This document shows, piece after piece, positions 26,141 to 34,150 of a DNA stretch of 64,000 nucleotides. The notes beneath the pieces are model-generated. The model was not told where the DNA came from and made no database searches. It saw nothing but the letters and a program-made list of their open reading frames with translations. Where the stretch lies: positions 1 through 64,000 of the IMG/VR virus record IMGVR_UViG_3300044761_000059; one strand, given 5' to 3'. Position 1 is the first letter of the stretch. Each line of letters opens with the position of its first letter. The translations under genes were made by a program, and so were the position numbers. The DNA comes from a virus.

Positions 26141-26299
26141 CTAGCGCATGAACTCGAGCAGCTCCTCGACCGTCGTGCAGACCTTGACCTGGTCTCCCCG
26201 GCTGGCCACTGCCCGCATCTCGAAGGCCTCGTGGGGGCAGAAGGTCAGCCGGTATGTGTCGTCGTAGGTGGTCCCGCAGGCCTCGCAGATGACCGTCAT
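26141..26299 (-). CDS. Small zinc-binding protein
   Basis: A 52-residue protein with ICEACGTTY and TFCPH near residues 4-23, and a second half ending in EELLEFMR. ATG overlaps the upstream gene's stop as ATGA. No family recognised. Confidence 0.55.
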   Translation of the reverse strand: MTVICEACGTTYDDTYRLTFCPHEAFEMRAVASRGDQVKVCTTVEELLEFMR

Positions 26300-26625
26300 A
26301 GCTTCCCCGTGATGTCCTCCGCCATGCGGATCCCGCACTGGGTACAGAACGGCGGGCCGTTCAGCGCGACGTCCTCGACACGGATTTCCCGGGTAATCCC
26401 CGGGTGGCCGTAGCACATGTAGACCTTCTTCTTCGGGGGCGCCGGCGCTTCGGTCCGGGTGACCTCCACCTGGACGGCATCGCCCACGGGGACCGCTGAT
26501 CCTGCCGTGTTTTGGGCCGGCGCCACCACACTCCCGCTCTGGGGCGGGCTTCCCTGGTCCGTCTCCGCTGGCTGGTACCCCCCCTTCGGCCGTACCCCCC
26601 GTCCCTCTCTGCGTGGGCTGCCCAT
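26296..26625 (-). CDS. Protein with low-complexity N-terminus and zinc ribbon
   Basis: A 109-residue protein. The first 65 residues are Gly/Pro/Gln-rich and probably disordered. The rest has VYMCYGHPG and FCTQCGIRM, a Cys4 ribbon. GGGAGGAGGGG lies just upstream of the ATG. Unknown function, between a helical protein and the protease gene. Confidence 0.6.
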   Translation of the reverse strand: MGSPRREGRGVRPKGGYQPAETDQGSPPQSGSVVAPAQNTAGSAVPVGDAVQVEVTRTEAPAPPKKKVYMCYGHPGITREIRVEDVALNGPPFCTQCGIRMAEDITGKL

Positions 26626-26639
26626 GGTTCCCCTCCTCC

Positions 26640-27140
26640 CTACCCCGATCCCTTCGGATCCTGATCCCCCCGTTCCACGGCTCTGTGGGCCTCCACCATC
26701 GCCTGCATCGTCCGCGTGAAGTGCCCGGCCTGGGCGACCACCTGCTCGGCCTCCTGGCGCGCGCGCTCCTCCGCGACCCCCAGGTGGAGGATCCGGTCGA
26801 GCCGCTCCCGGTAGGCGTCGTCCGGCGCCAGCATCTCCACCCCCAGGATGTCCCGGTGCCGGAGGACCTCAATGTGGGGCGCCCGAACCGCGCGGGGCCC
26901 GCCCGGGCTCACCCACGGCCCCTGGTGGGAGAAGACCCCGCCGCTGCCAAAGGCCCATGGGATCACGAACTGCCGGAGGAAGGTCGCGGCCTCGTCCTCC
27001 CTCGGCACGAAGCAGATCGGCGTGCGCCGCCCGTAGATGCTGATGTAGAGCACGAATCGGCCGGCCGCCAGCGCGCCCGCCTCGGTCTGCGCCCGCCGAC
27101 GTCGATCTTTCCAGGCCCACCACCGCTCTTGGATCGTCAT
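26640..27140 (-). CDS. Hypothetical head-module protein
   Basis: A 166-residue protein. A basic N-terminal helix (WWAWKDRRRRAQTE) leads into an alpha/beta core with RFVLYISIYGRRTPICFV, and residues 105-160 are a long amphipathic helix. AGGAGG lies upstream of the ATG. Not recognised. Its position between the portal and protease region suggests a head or DNA-contact role. Confidence 0.65.
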   Translation of the reverse strand: MTIQERWWAWKDRRRRAQTEAGALAAGRFVLYISIYGRRTPICFVPREDEAATFLRQFVIPWAFGSGGVFSHQGPWVSPGGPRAVRAPHIEVLRHRDILGVEMLAPDDAYRERLDRILHLGVAEERARQEAEQVVAQAGHFTRTMQAMVEAHRAVERGDQDPKGSG

Positions 27141-27149
27141 GGGGCCTCC

Positions 27150-27926
27150 TTACGGACACTGGCACGGAGGCGGAGGCGCTGGCGCAGGCGGTGGCGCGCA
27201 TGATTGGCAAATCTGGTCGGGCGCGATCGTGATGGCGTCGAGGTAGAGGGTCATGTTCCGGTCCGCGACCGTGCCCGGCGCGGTGTAGACGCCGCCCCAC
27301 ATCGTGTCCACCTTCACGGAGAGGTCGGTGCGAAACGCGAAGTTGCCCCGGTTGAAGATCAGGGCGTTGTTGAGCCACCCTTGGACGATCCCGTTCGCCT
27401 GCCCCGGTGTGTTCAGCTTCACCCGGAACTCGAAGGCGTACCACTGGTTTCGCTGCAGCGCGTAGCCCCAGGGGATGAGTTCCCCGCCCGGGTTGCCGAG
27501 ATGGTGGATGCGGAAACCGACCCCCGCGGAGGAGTTGCTATACATATACACGGCCCATCCCTGGCCGGCGTAGCCTGGTAGGCTTGCGAGATAATCGCGC
27601 GCCGGGCTGCTCGTCCAGGAGTTGTCGAACCAGGCGTAGAAGCGAAGCCAGGCCTCGTCGGGCGGGGCGTAGCCCTTGGCGGCGAACCTCCAGATGACGG
27701 CCGCACCATCGTCTTCGCCGAGCGGTACCCGAACCTGGAGCTGATGGCCCGAGTTCGGAATGTGCGTGGTGATCGTCATGTTCTCCGGATACTCGAACGA
27801 CGTCCAGTTGGCCTGCCAGGCCGCCGATTCGAACCCCTCGTTGAGCAGGATCGTCGCCGCCTCGGCACGAATGGCAATCAGGAGCCCGAGGAAGATCAGC
27901 ATTCTCATAGTGGCCCTGATGGTCAT
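27150..27926 (-). CDS. Secreted lectin-like / polysaccharide-lyase-like protein
   Basis: A 258-residue protein with an N-terminal signal peptide (basic start, hydrophobic MRMLIFLGLLIA, cut probably after AEA at about residue 23). The mature part, from ILLNEGFES, is a concanavalin A-like jelly roll with EAWLRFYAWF, QWYAFEFRVKLN and a VDTMWGGVYT loop that resembles PL14-type lyases and related glycan binders. A short Pro/Cys-rich tail ends it. A secreted protein inside a head operon is unusual and suggests a moron. No enzyme activity can be claimed. Confidence 0.75.
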   Translation of the reverse strand: MTIRATMRMLIFLGLLIAIRAEAATILLNEGFESAAWQANWTSFEYPENMTITTHIPNSGHQLQVRVPLGEDDGAAVIWRFAAKGYAPPDEAWLRFYAWFDNSWTSSPARDYLASLPGYAGQGWAVYMYSNSSAGVGFRIHHLGNPGGELIPWGYALQRNQWYAFEFRVKLNTPGQANGIVQGWLNNALIFNRGNFAFRTDLSVKVDTMWGGVYTAPGTVADRNMTLYLDAITIAPDQICQSCAPPPAPAPPPPCQCP

Positions 27927-27942
27927 TGTCCGTCCCCCCTTT

Positions 27943-28056
27943 TCACTCCAGCCGCACCTTCCCGACCACATTGCCCTTGTCGTCCACGATCTGCAGGCTA
28001 TAGACCACTGGGGCTGGGATTGGAGCGGGCTCCGGAGCTGGTTCCGGATCGGGCAA
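27943..28056 (-). CDS. Possible 37-residue Pro-rich protein (TTG start)
   Basis: TTG at 28056 follows an in-frame stop. The product has PDPEPAPEPAPIPAP followed by VVYSLQIVDDKGNVVGKVRL, which looks like a real strand-turn-strand end. A GGGGGAG lies about 14 bases upstream, next to an ATG in another frame, so a missing base could hide a longer gene. The coding character is good but the start is uncertain. Confidence 0.4.
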   Translation of the reverse strand: MPDPEPAPEPAPIPAPVVYSLQIVDDKGNVVGKVRLE

Positions 28057-28065
28057 CTAGCGCCA

Positions 28066-28770
28066 TTAGAACTCCCCCGTCCGCCGGGCTCGCCCGGCCT
28101 TCTCCCATTTGGTCATGCAGGGCTCGCACAGGGCGATCCCGGACTTCTTCCCGACCCAGAGCTCCTCGGGTGCCACCAACGCCGGGCAGGCGCTGCAGGT
28201 CGCCGTCGGGCCCTCGACCGGCCGGTACTGGGCTGCCAGGCCTTCGTTCGGCCGTTCCCCCGCCAGCCGGATCGCCTCCAGGGCGCCATTCTCGCCGCCC
28301 GTGTAGCTCACCGCTGGTGGCCTCTCCCCCGCCGGCCAGGAGGAGCCTACGATCATCGGCCACAGGGAGCTCAGCGCCACCGGGACGACCCCGTCCACGC
28401 TCGGCGCCAGCGCCACGCCCACCAGGTAATTCGGCAGGATCCTGTAGCTCGGGGCGATCTCCCGGCAAATGGGGCAGTCCTCGGCCCGGTGCGGGAGCGC
28501 GATCTCCCGAATCACCGTGATTGGTTCCCCCATGTGGACTTGCATGGTCTCTCGGATAGCTTCCACCGGGCAGTGGTCTCCGAACCGATCCAGGGTGACG
28601 CGCTCCTGTGGCGGGTCCCCCATTCGCTCCAGCCGGCATGGGGCGTTGAAGTGGACCGGCTCGGGCCGCGGGACCAGGTTGCCGGACCGACCGGGGCCGG
28701 CGCGCTCCAGCCGCATCCCCCGGAAGGCCGCCCGGAGCGCCTCGAGCGAGACCAGCACGTTCGGGGTCAC
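28066..28770 (-). CDS. Hypothetical protein with zinc-ribbon pairs
   Basis: A 234-residue protein. GTG at 28770 lies just after the MuF stop. The middle has EDCPICREIAPSYRI and the C-terminal part TATCSACPAL and ALCEPCMTKWEK, three Cys pairs in total. Length and position after MuF suggest a head-associated protein. No family recognised. Confidence 0.6.
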   Translation of the reverse strand: MTPNVLVSLEALRAAFRGMRLERAGPGRSGNLVPRPEPVHFNAPCRLERMGDPPQERVTLDRFGDHCPVEAIRETMQVHMGEPITVIREIALPHRAEDCPICREIAPSYRILPNYLVGVALAPSVDGVVPVALSSLWPMIVGSSWPAGERPPAVSYTGGENGALEAIRLAGERPNEGLAAQYRPVEGPTATCSACPALVAPEELWVGKKSGIALCEPCMTKWEKAGRARRTGEF

Positions 28771-28772
28771 GG

Positions 28773-29771
28773 TCAGAACCCCTTCTGTTTCAGTTCCAGC
28801 GCCCGCCCGATCTGGCCCGCTGTGATGAAGGTCACGGGCCCCTCGTCCTTGGTCACCGGGATCAGGATCGAGCGGCAGTTGAAGTGGTTCGAGGGCGTCA
28901 GCGCGTTGGTGTCCTCGGTGTCCGGGCGGAGGATCTTCCCGTCCAGGAATTCGCACACCGGGGTCTGCCGCCCGTCGATGATCGCGCTGTAGAGGAACCC
29001 GATCACGAAGCCGGAGTCCACCTCCTCGTCCACTCCGTCCTTCAGGCCCTCGTTGTAGGCCTCGTTCACGTTCGTCCGGAGGATGGTCTCCAGGCGGTAG
29101 GGCTGGGCCTGCTCCTCCTTGCCCGGGGCGATCGCCGTCGGGTCCCCCAGGTACTCGTCGAACAGTTCCTTGAGCTCCCGGATGACGTCGGTGCTGGGCG
29201 TGCCGTTCTTGATCCCGTTGTAGAGGACGTTCCGCGCGCCGTTCAGCAGCCGGTCCTTGAGCACGCCCGTGATGTAGAACGCCTTCTGTTCGAAGAACGC
29301 CAGGGCCTTCTCGGGGGGCAGCCCGGGCACCAGGCGAACCTGCAGGCGCTTCTCCCGGAGCATCCTGCGGCTCTCGCGGTTCCCCAGGCGGTACCCCTCC
29401 CCCAGGATCTCCCGGGCCACGCGCTGCAGCTCCCCCTTGAACTTCAGGTCCAGGTTCCGCACCCAGGTGGGCGTCAGGTCCCCCGCCTCGAGGCGCTTGC
29501 CGACCACGCCCAGGAGGGCCTCCCGCATCCGCTCCAGGACCTCCATCAATCGGGCCTTCCCCTCCCCCTCGAGCTCGTCCTGGCGCTCCTCGAGCCGGGC
29601 GAGGTCGACCTTGCGCTCGTACTCGTTCGGCTCGCGGGTGCGGCTATGAACAGAGATGGCCAGGCTCTTCTGTGCCTGCTTTTGGTCCTCAATCTCCCCT
29701 GCCCCAGGATCCTTCAAGACAAGCAGATCGCCTTCGTCGTAGATGAACCGATCTTGCTTGCCCACGGCCAT
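28773..29771 (-). CDS. MuF-like head morphogenesis protein
   Basis: A 332-residue protein. The N-terminal 150 residues are long charged helices (LARLEERQDELEGEGKARL). The C-terminal MuF domain has TILRTNVNEAYNEGLKDG, AIIDGRQTPVCEFLDGK and NHFNCRSILIPV, the usual family signature. MuF proteins are minor head proteins placed in the capsid next to the portal. It lies directly after the portal gene, as in Mu and SPP1 (gp7). Confidence 0.9.
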   Translation of the reverse strand: MAVGKQDRFIYDEGDLLVLKDPGAGEIEDQKQAQKSLAISVHSRTREPNEYERKVDLARLEERQDELEGEGKARLMEVLERMREALLGVVGKRLEAGDLTPTWVRNLDLKFKGELQRVAREILGEGYRLGNRESRRMLREKRLQVRLVPGLPPEKALAFFEQKAFYITGVLKDRLLNGARNVLYNGIKNGTPSTDVIRELKELFDEYLGDPTAIAPGKEEQAQPYRLETILRTNVNEAYNEGLKDGVDEEVDSGFVIGFLYSAIIDGRQTPVCEFLDGKILRPDTEDTNALTPSNHFNCRSILIPVTKDEGPVTFITAGQIGRALELKQKGF

Positions 29772-29775
29772 CCCC

Positions 29776-31812
29776 CTAGATAATCTCCGCCTCGTAGACC
29801 GTTATGACGTGCAGTCCGACCTTTACCCGATGGCGCTTAGTCGTCCGGAACCTTGCCCCGCGCTGGAGCAAAAGCTCGTTTTCGCTTTCGATTGCGCCGA
29901 ACTTGCCGGCGATGTGTGCCGCCCGGTAACCCTTCGGAACCTTCAGCTCGAGTACCGCCCCCTTTCCTTCAGGCCCTTGAAGTCCCGTGAAGATGACGGC
30001 ATTCCGAAAGCTGGTTGTTGTGCTCATGAACCCCTTATCTTGAAATTCCATGTCCGGCCTGAGTTTCAAGCTTTTGCTGATGCCGCGATAAACTGTTACA
30101 GCTTCTGGCAAGGATGCTTTGTCGAGCGCCTTTGTCAGTCGCTCGATTTCATCGTTGCTCGGCGTCTTTGTTGTTTTTTTGCCTCGTAGGTGCGCGTTGA
30201 TATTTGCGTATCCGGCAGACGCATAGTGCGAGACGGCGTCCTTTTCGGTGGCGGTCAGATCCTCCGCCCATTTCTTGCCAGCTTTTTCAGCCGCAACTGA
30301 TCCGCCCGTCTCCGTCCATTTTCCCCCCTCGTCCCGGGGCTGGTCCGGATCGAAGTATGCCCGGCTTCGGACCCGGCGGACGAACTTGCCGTGGGCGGGG
30401 GGCGCCAGGGTCGCCTTGGCCACGGCCGTTGGCTTCCCGTTCCCCTGGGCCGCGGCCGCGCCGGCGCCGTCCTCCTCCTCCTCCTCCTCCTCGTCCTCCG
30501 GCCCGGGCTCCCGCGGCCCAGGCTGGGGCAGCATCGCCTCGAGGCGGTCGCGCTCCGCCTGGATCTCCTCCTCGGTGCGCTCCGGGAAGTCGGTCATCTC
30601 CCGGATGTGGATCTCGTCCTGGGGCGTCGTGTCCACCACGCCGGCGGTCACGGCCTGGAGCCACATGGTGAAGAGGCGGTTCTCGTCCTCCTCCTGGAGG
30701 GGCTTGAACTCGAAGGTCGGGAGCGGCCGCGGGCCGTAGTTGGCGTGGACCAGGCGCCGGATCAGCTGCTGCTGGACGACCTGGCGGGCGACGTCCTGCT
30801 GGATGTCGGTGACCACGATCAGCAGCACGTCGAAGTGCTTCCGGGCCTGGGCGTAGGTCCCGACGTCGGGCTGGGCGGTCACCCCCAGCTGGGAGGGCAT
30901 GAGGATCGCGCGGGCGATCCCCGTGTCGGCGGCCTTGATGAGGCGCTCGAGGACGTCCGCGCCCCGGCCCACCGCCTCCTTCAGGTCCACCTTGAAGCTG
31001 TCGGACATGGTCATGCTCGTGTTGGCCTGGATGTTCTCCAGCATGGTCCGGAAGGCCACGATGTCCGCCGCGATCGGGTGCCCGGCCGGGTAGGTCCCCG
31101 TGGCGATCGGGATGGCGAAGCGCTCGGCGTAGATCGCGCTCCACTTGATGAGGTTGTCCTTCAGCCACCACCACTCGTAGGTCTCCCGGAGGTCACTTTG
31201 GCCATACCAATTTCCGAACTCCCGCCGGTAGCCCCAGTGGAGGAACTTCTCCACCGGGTACTTGTTCTCGTCCTGGCGGATCCCGTCCGGGAGGAGGTTG
31301 TCGTGCGGGTCCACGTCGAACCAGAAGCGGTGGGGCTTCCGGGGCTTCAGGGTCCGGAGCCCCCACCAGCCGGCGTAGGGGGCCTCCTCGATCGTCCGCC
31401 AGATGATCTCCGTGATCGAGAAGCCGTAGTCGAGGGCCGTGAGGACCTGCTGGAGGTGGTCGTCCAGGTTGCCGTAGAGGGGCTCCATGTTCTCGAAGAC
31501 GTACTCCAGGAACTCGACGACGTCCTCGCCCTCCGGGTCGTCGGGCGCCGGCGTGAGCTCCCAGCCGGGGGAGAGCACCGCGCCCTTCTTCAGCGCCATC
31601 GCCCCCTTGACGGCGTCGTCCCGGCGGATCTTGTCGTACCAGCGCATCCCCCGCCGGGTGATCAGCTCGTCCGGGTTCCACCGGGTCGGCATCCACCGCC
31701 CGAGGAAGCCCGAGTCGTTCCCGGAGATCTCCCCCCGCTGGGGCACGACCTCCAGCGTCTTGGCCCGGTCGTTCCGGCCCGCCAGGGCTCGCATGAAGTC
31801 GGCGCCGATCAT
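29776..31812 (-). CDS. Portal protein (Mu gp29-like) fused to an ADP-ribosyltransferase
   Basis: A 678-residue protein. Residues 1-420 match the DUF935/Mu gp29 portal family (RRGMRWYDKIRRDDAVKGAM, FSITEIIW, IAIPIATGTYPAGHP). An acidic Glu-rich linker (about 435-450) and FDPDQPRDEGGKWTETGG follow. From about 515 an ADP-ribosyltransferase fold appears with the R-S-E set: VYRG (Arg576), KGFMSTTTS (Ser597) and ESENELLL (Glu644 and Glu646). The ART-coding end (29776-30350) is clearly more AT-rich than the rest, indicating separate origin. Portals form the ring for DNA passage, so this ART would be held in the particle. Confidence 0.85.
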   Translation of the reverse strand: MIGADFMRALAGRNDRAKTLEVVPQRGEISGNDSGFLGRWMPTRWNPDELITRRGMRWYDKIRRDDAVKGAMALKKGAVLSPGWELTPAPDDPEGEDVVEFLEYVFENMEPLYGNLDDHLQQVLTALDYGFSITEIIWRTIEEAPYAGWWGLRTLKPRKPHRFWFDVDPHDNLLPDGIRQDENKYPVEKFLHWGYRREFGNWYGQSDLRETYEWWWLKDNLIKWSAIYAERFAIPIATGTYPAGHPIAADIVAFRTMLENIQANTSMTMSDSFKVDLKEAVGRGADVLERLIKAADTGIARAILMPSQLGVTAQPDVGTYAQARKHFDVLLIVVTDIQQDVARQVVQQQLIRRLVHANYGPRPLPTFEFKPLQEEDENRLFTMWLQAVTAGVVDTTPQDEIHIREMTDFPERTEEEIQAERDRLEAMLPQPGPREPGPEDEEEEEEEDGAGAAAAQGNGKPTAVAKATLAPPAHGKFVRRVRSRAYFDPDQPRDEGGKWTETGGSVAAEKAGKKWAEDLTATEKDAVSHYASAGYANINAHLRGKKTTKTPSNDEIERLTKALDKASLPEAVTVYRGISKSLKLRPDMEFQDKGFMSTTTSFRNAVIFTGLQGPEGKGAVLELKVPKGYRAAHIAGKFGAIESENELLLQRGARFRTTKRHRVKVGLHVITVYEAEII

Positions 31813-31997
31813 GCGGCCCCCGCCGGCGACGGGCGCACGTCGATCTGGTGGGCGGCACAGATGAGCGTGTCGCCGAGGAGCCTCCATCCCGGGGGCGGGC
31901 AAGGGCGGAGAACCTGGCTGAAGAGGTCCACGCGGTAGGTGGCCTCCTGGATCGCTTCACAGTAATCACAACGGTACCGAAGGGTCTGCTCAATCAT
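31809..31997 (-). CDS. Small zinc-binding protein
   Basis: A 62-residue protein with RYRCDYCEA near residue 10 and a second Cys/His pair in LICAAHQID. It lies between TerL and portal genes and overlaps the portal start as ATGA. No function recognised. Confidence 0.6.
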   Translation of the reverse strand: MIEQTLRYRCDYCEAIQEATYRVDLFSQVLRPCPPPGWRLLGDTLICAAHQIDVRPSPAGAA

Positions 31998-32000
31998 GCC

Positions 32001-33374
32001 TCACCCGTGCGGCCCGTGGTGCGCCGCGCGCGCCCCGACCCCCGCCGGCGCGTAGCCCCTCGGGATCCTGGCCCGCAGCGACCAGGCCAGGGCGCCGGCC
32101 ACCACCGAGTCCGGCGGGTGGCCGCTCCCGTACAGGTCCTTGTTCGCGCAGTAGCGGTGCTCCTTGTACGGGAAGGCGATCCGCGGGGCGCGCAGGGCCT
32201 TCTTCTCCACGGCCGCCACGTACTCCGTGAAGAGGTCCTGCCGGCCCCGCCCCACCATGATCACGTGCTCGGCCAGGATCTCCTTCTCCCGGAGGAGGTC
32301 CGCCACCACGTTCCCCCCGCCCGTGGCGTCGTGCGCCACCAGCCCCGGGAACCGCTGCGCCCGCACCCCCAGGCGGCTGACCATGTAGGGCCAGGCCAGC
32401 CGCTGCATCCGCTCCCAGGCCACCAGCCGCCAGGGCTCGACGTCCGCCCGGAAGGTGGCGATCACGGTCCAGTGCTGCTCCTTCGCCCAGTCCGCCCCGG
32501 TGGCGTAGAGGGCCAGGGGATCCGGGGGCTCGAACTCGCAGTACTCCCCGTCCCCCCCGTCCCGCTCCCCCAGCGCCGGGTCGAAGTAGGCCTCCACCAG
32601 CTCCGTCAGGAAGGCGCGCCCCTCGGCCGTGGGCTCCTGGAGCTCGTACTCCGTCTCCCACATGCCGGCCGGCACGTCCCGCCGGACGCGCTCGACCTCC
32701 ACCATCGACAGGTACCCGTGGGGCTCGACGGTTTCGCGCCAGCACCACTCGTAGAGGGGCCACCCCTTCTGGGCCACGCGTTTGAGGACCTCGGTCATGG
32801 CCCGGTCCGGGTACTGGTGGGTGGAGCTCAGGACGGTCTGGGCGGGGACCCCGGGCGTGCCCATCGGCTGCCCCAGGGCGGCGTCCAGGATCCGCAGGTC
32901 CATCTCGTCCACCTCGTCCATCCGCAGCCGCTGGGGGTGGGGGCCCCGGGCGGACTTGGTGGACGCCATCAGGGCGGTCGTGCTCCCGCCGTTCCGCAGC
33001 CGGGTCTGCTGGGTGGTCGGCTCCGTGAGCAGCATGTCCACGGGGGCCCCGGGCCACTCCCAGCGCTTCCCGTTCTCCTCGAGGACGCGCTTGCTCTGGA
33101 CGCCCGAGCCCCCCAGCACGGTCACCGCCGCCCCCAGGCCGATGTTCTCCGTCAGGGCCAGGGCCCCGAGCAGCGTCGTCTTGCCCCCGAAGCCCCGGGA
33201 GGCCTTCCAGACCCCCGTGGAGGTCCGGGCGAAGTAGGCGTCGCTGAAGGCCTCGAAGGGCGCCCGGTGGCCTGGACAGACCCGCTTGCGGGGGATCCGC
33301 AGGCCCAGGAGGGTGTAGACGTATTCCCAGAGCTCATCAGGGTCCTGGGGCGGCCGGGCGATCATGTAGGTCAT
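32001..33374 (-). CDS. terL: Terminase large subunit
   Basis: A 457-residue protein. ATPase: Walker A variant SRGFGGKT at 59-66, Walker B RMDEVDE at 151-157. Nuclease domain of RNase H fold: Asp295 in ATGADWAKEQ, Asp349 in GLVAHDATGGG, Asp422 in PPDSVVAGALA. It drives DNA into the prohead and cuts the concatemer. Start at MTYMIA, though MIA three codons later is possible. A repeat-bearing gap of 175 bases separates it from TerS. Confidence 0.9.
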   Translation of the reverse strand: MTYMIARPPQDPDELWEYVYTLLGLRIPRKRVCPGHRAPFEAFSDAYFARTSTGVWKASRGFGGKTTLLGALALTENIGLGAAVTVLGGSGVQSKRVLEENGKRWEWPGAPVDMLLTEPTTQQTRLRNGGSTTALMASTKSARGPHPQRLRMDEVDEMDLRILDAALGQPMGTPGVPAQTVLSSTHQYPDRAMTEVLKRVAQKGWPLYEWCWRETVEPHGYLSMVEVERVRRDVPAGMWETEYELQEPTAEGRAFLTELVEAYFDPALGERDGGDGEYCEFEPPDPLALYATGADWAKEQHWTVIATFRADVEPWRLVAWERMQRLAWPYMVSRLGVRAQRFPGLVAHDATGGGNVVADLLREKEILAEHVIMVGRGRQDLFTEYVAAVEKKALRAPRIAFPYKEHRYCANKDLYGSGHPPDSVVAGALAWSLRARIPRGYAPAGVGARAAHHGPHG

Positions 33375-33420
33375 GCGTCGCCCTGCCCTGGGATCGCTGG
33401 GAGACGGTCACACGGCCCCC

Positions 33421-33540
33421 GCACGTTGGCACGCCCCCGCACGCTCGGAGCGACGCTGGAGGCTCGCACGCCCCGGCACGTTGGCACGCCCCGGCACGTT
33501 TGCACGCCCCGGCACGCTCGGAGCGACGCGAGCACCCTGG
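33421..33540 (-). repeat. 18-base GCACG repeats between TerS and TerL
   Basis: Units starting GCACG at 33421, 33439, 33476, 33494 and 33512. Three are 18 bases with the form GCACGTTGGCACGCCCCG, and two carry the insert GCTCGGAGCGACGC. The copies lie entirely in the 175-base gap before terL. A packaging recognition site is a natural guess for repeats at this place. Confidence 0.75.
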
Positions 33541-33549
33541 AGCGAGCCG

Positions 33550-34149
33550 TCATCCCCCGCCCCCGTCCCCTGGGGCCTTGCCGGCGCCGTCCCCCCCGTG
33601 CCCGTCCCCGCCGGCGGCCGCGAGCGCCGCCTCGCGCGCCTTTTGCAGGCCGGCCATGTACTTGTCCTTCGGCCCGTCCACCACCACGATCGTCCCGGCG
33701 TGCCTATGGGGGATCGGCCCGCCCCCGGGCCCGGCGTGCTCGACCCGGTAGCGGTACTTCTCGGGCCGGTGGGCGTTGAGCTGCGCCTGGAGCAACATGT
33801 CTGAATACCGCCGGACGACCACCTGCCGCCGCTCTCCGGTGACCGAGTCCGTCTCGTAGCAGAAGGCCCCCTGGTAGACGACTGGCTCCTCAACCCCGAC
33901 GATCGCGCGGCGCCGGGCCTCCTGCTCGAGGAGGTCGGTCGCGTCCTCCTGGGCGTCCTTGAAGGCCAGGACATAGGCCGGGTCGGCCTCGATCCAGCGG
34001 TAGTGGGTCATCCGATCCACGCCGGCCACCCGGCACGCCGCGGCGATGGTCGCTACCCTGCGGTAAGCATCGAGGAACGCCCCTTTTTTTATCCGTGTCG
34101 CGGCCTGCCGCGGCTGCTCCCCCTTGGCCTTGCGCTTCCGCCGAGCCAC
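33550..34149 (-). CDS. Terminase small subunit-like protein
   Basis: A 199-residue protein directly before TerL. A Lys/Arg-rich start is followed by a helix-turn-helix (FLDAYRRVATIAAACRVAGV, then RMTHYRWIEADPAYVLAF), then a conserved helical centre with SDMLLQAQLNAHRPEKYRY, as in many TerS proteins. The end is Gly-rich. TerS binds the packaging site and loads TerL. GTG start. Confidence 0.75.
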   Translation of the reverse strand: MARRKRKAKGEQPRQAATRIKKGAFLDAYRRVATIAAACRVAGVDRMTHYRWIEADPAYVLAFKDAQEDATDLLEQEARRRAIVGVEEPVVYQGAFCYETDSVTGERRQVVVRRYSDMLLQAQLNAHRPEKYRYRVEHAGPGGGPIPHRHAGTIVVVDGPKDKYMAGLQKAREAALAAAGGDGHGGDGAGKAPGDGGGG

Positions 34150-34150
34150 G

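Noticed and set aside
27820-27840. tRNA T-loop-like GGTTCGAATC on the minus strand
   Set aside because: It lies inside the lectin-like gene in frame, and the flanks do not pair as a T stem or acceptor stem.
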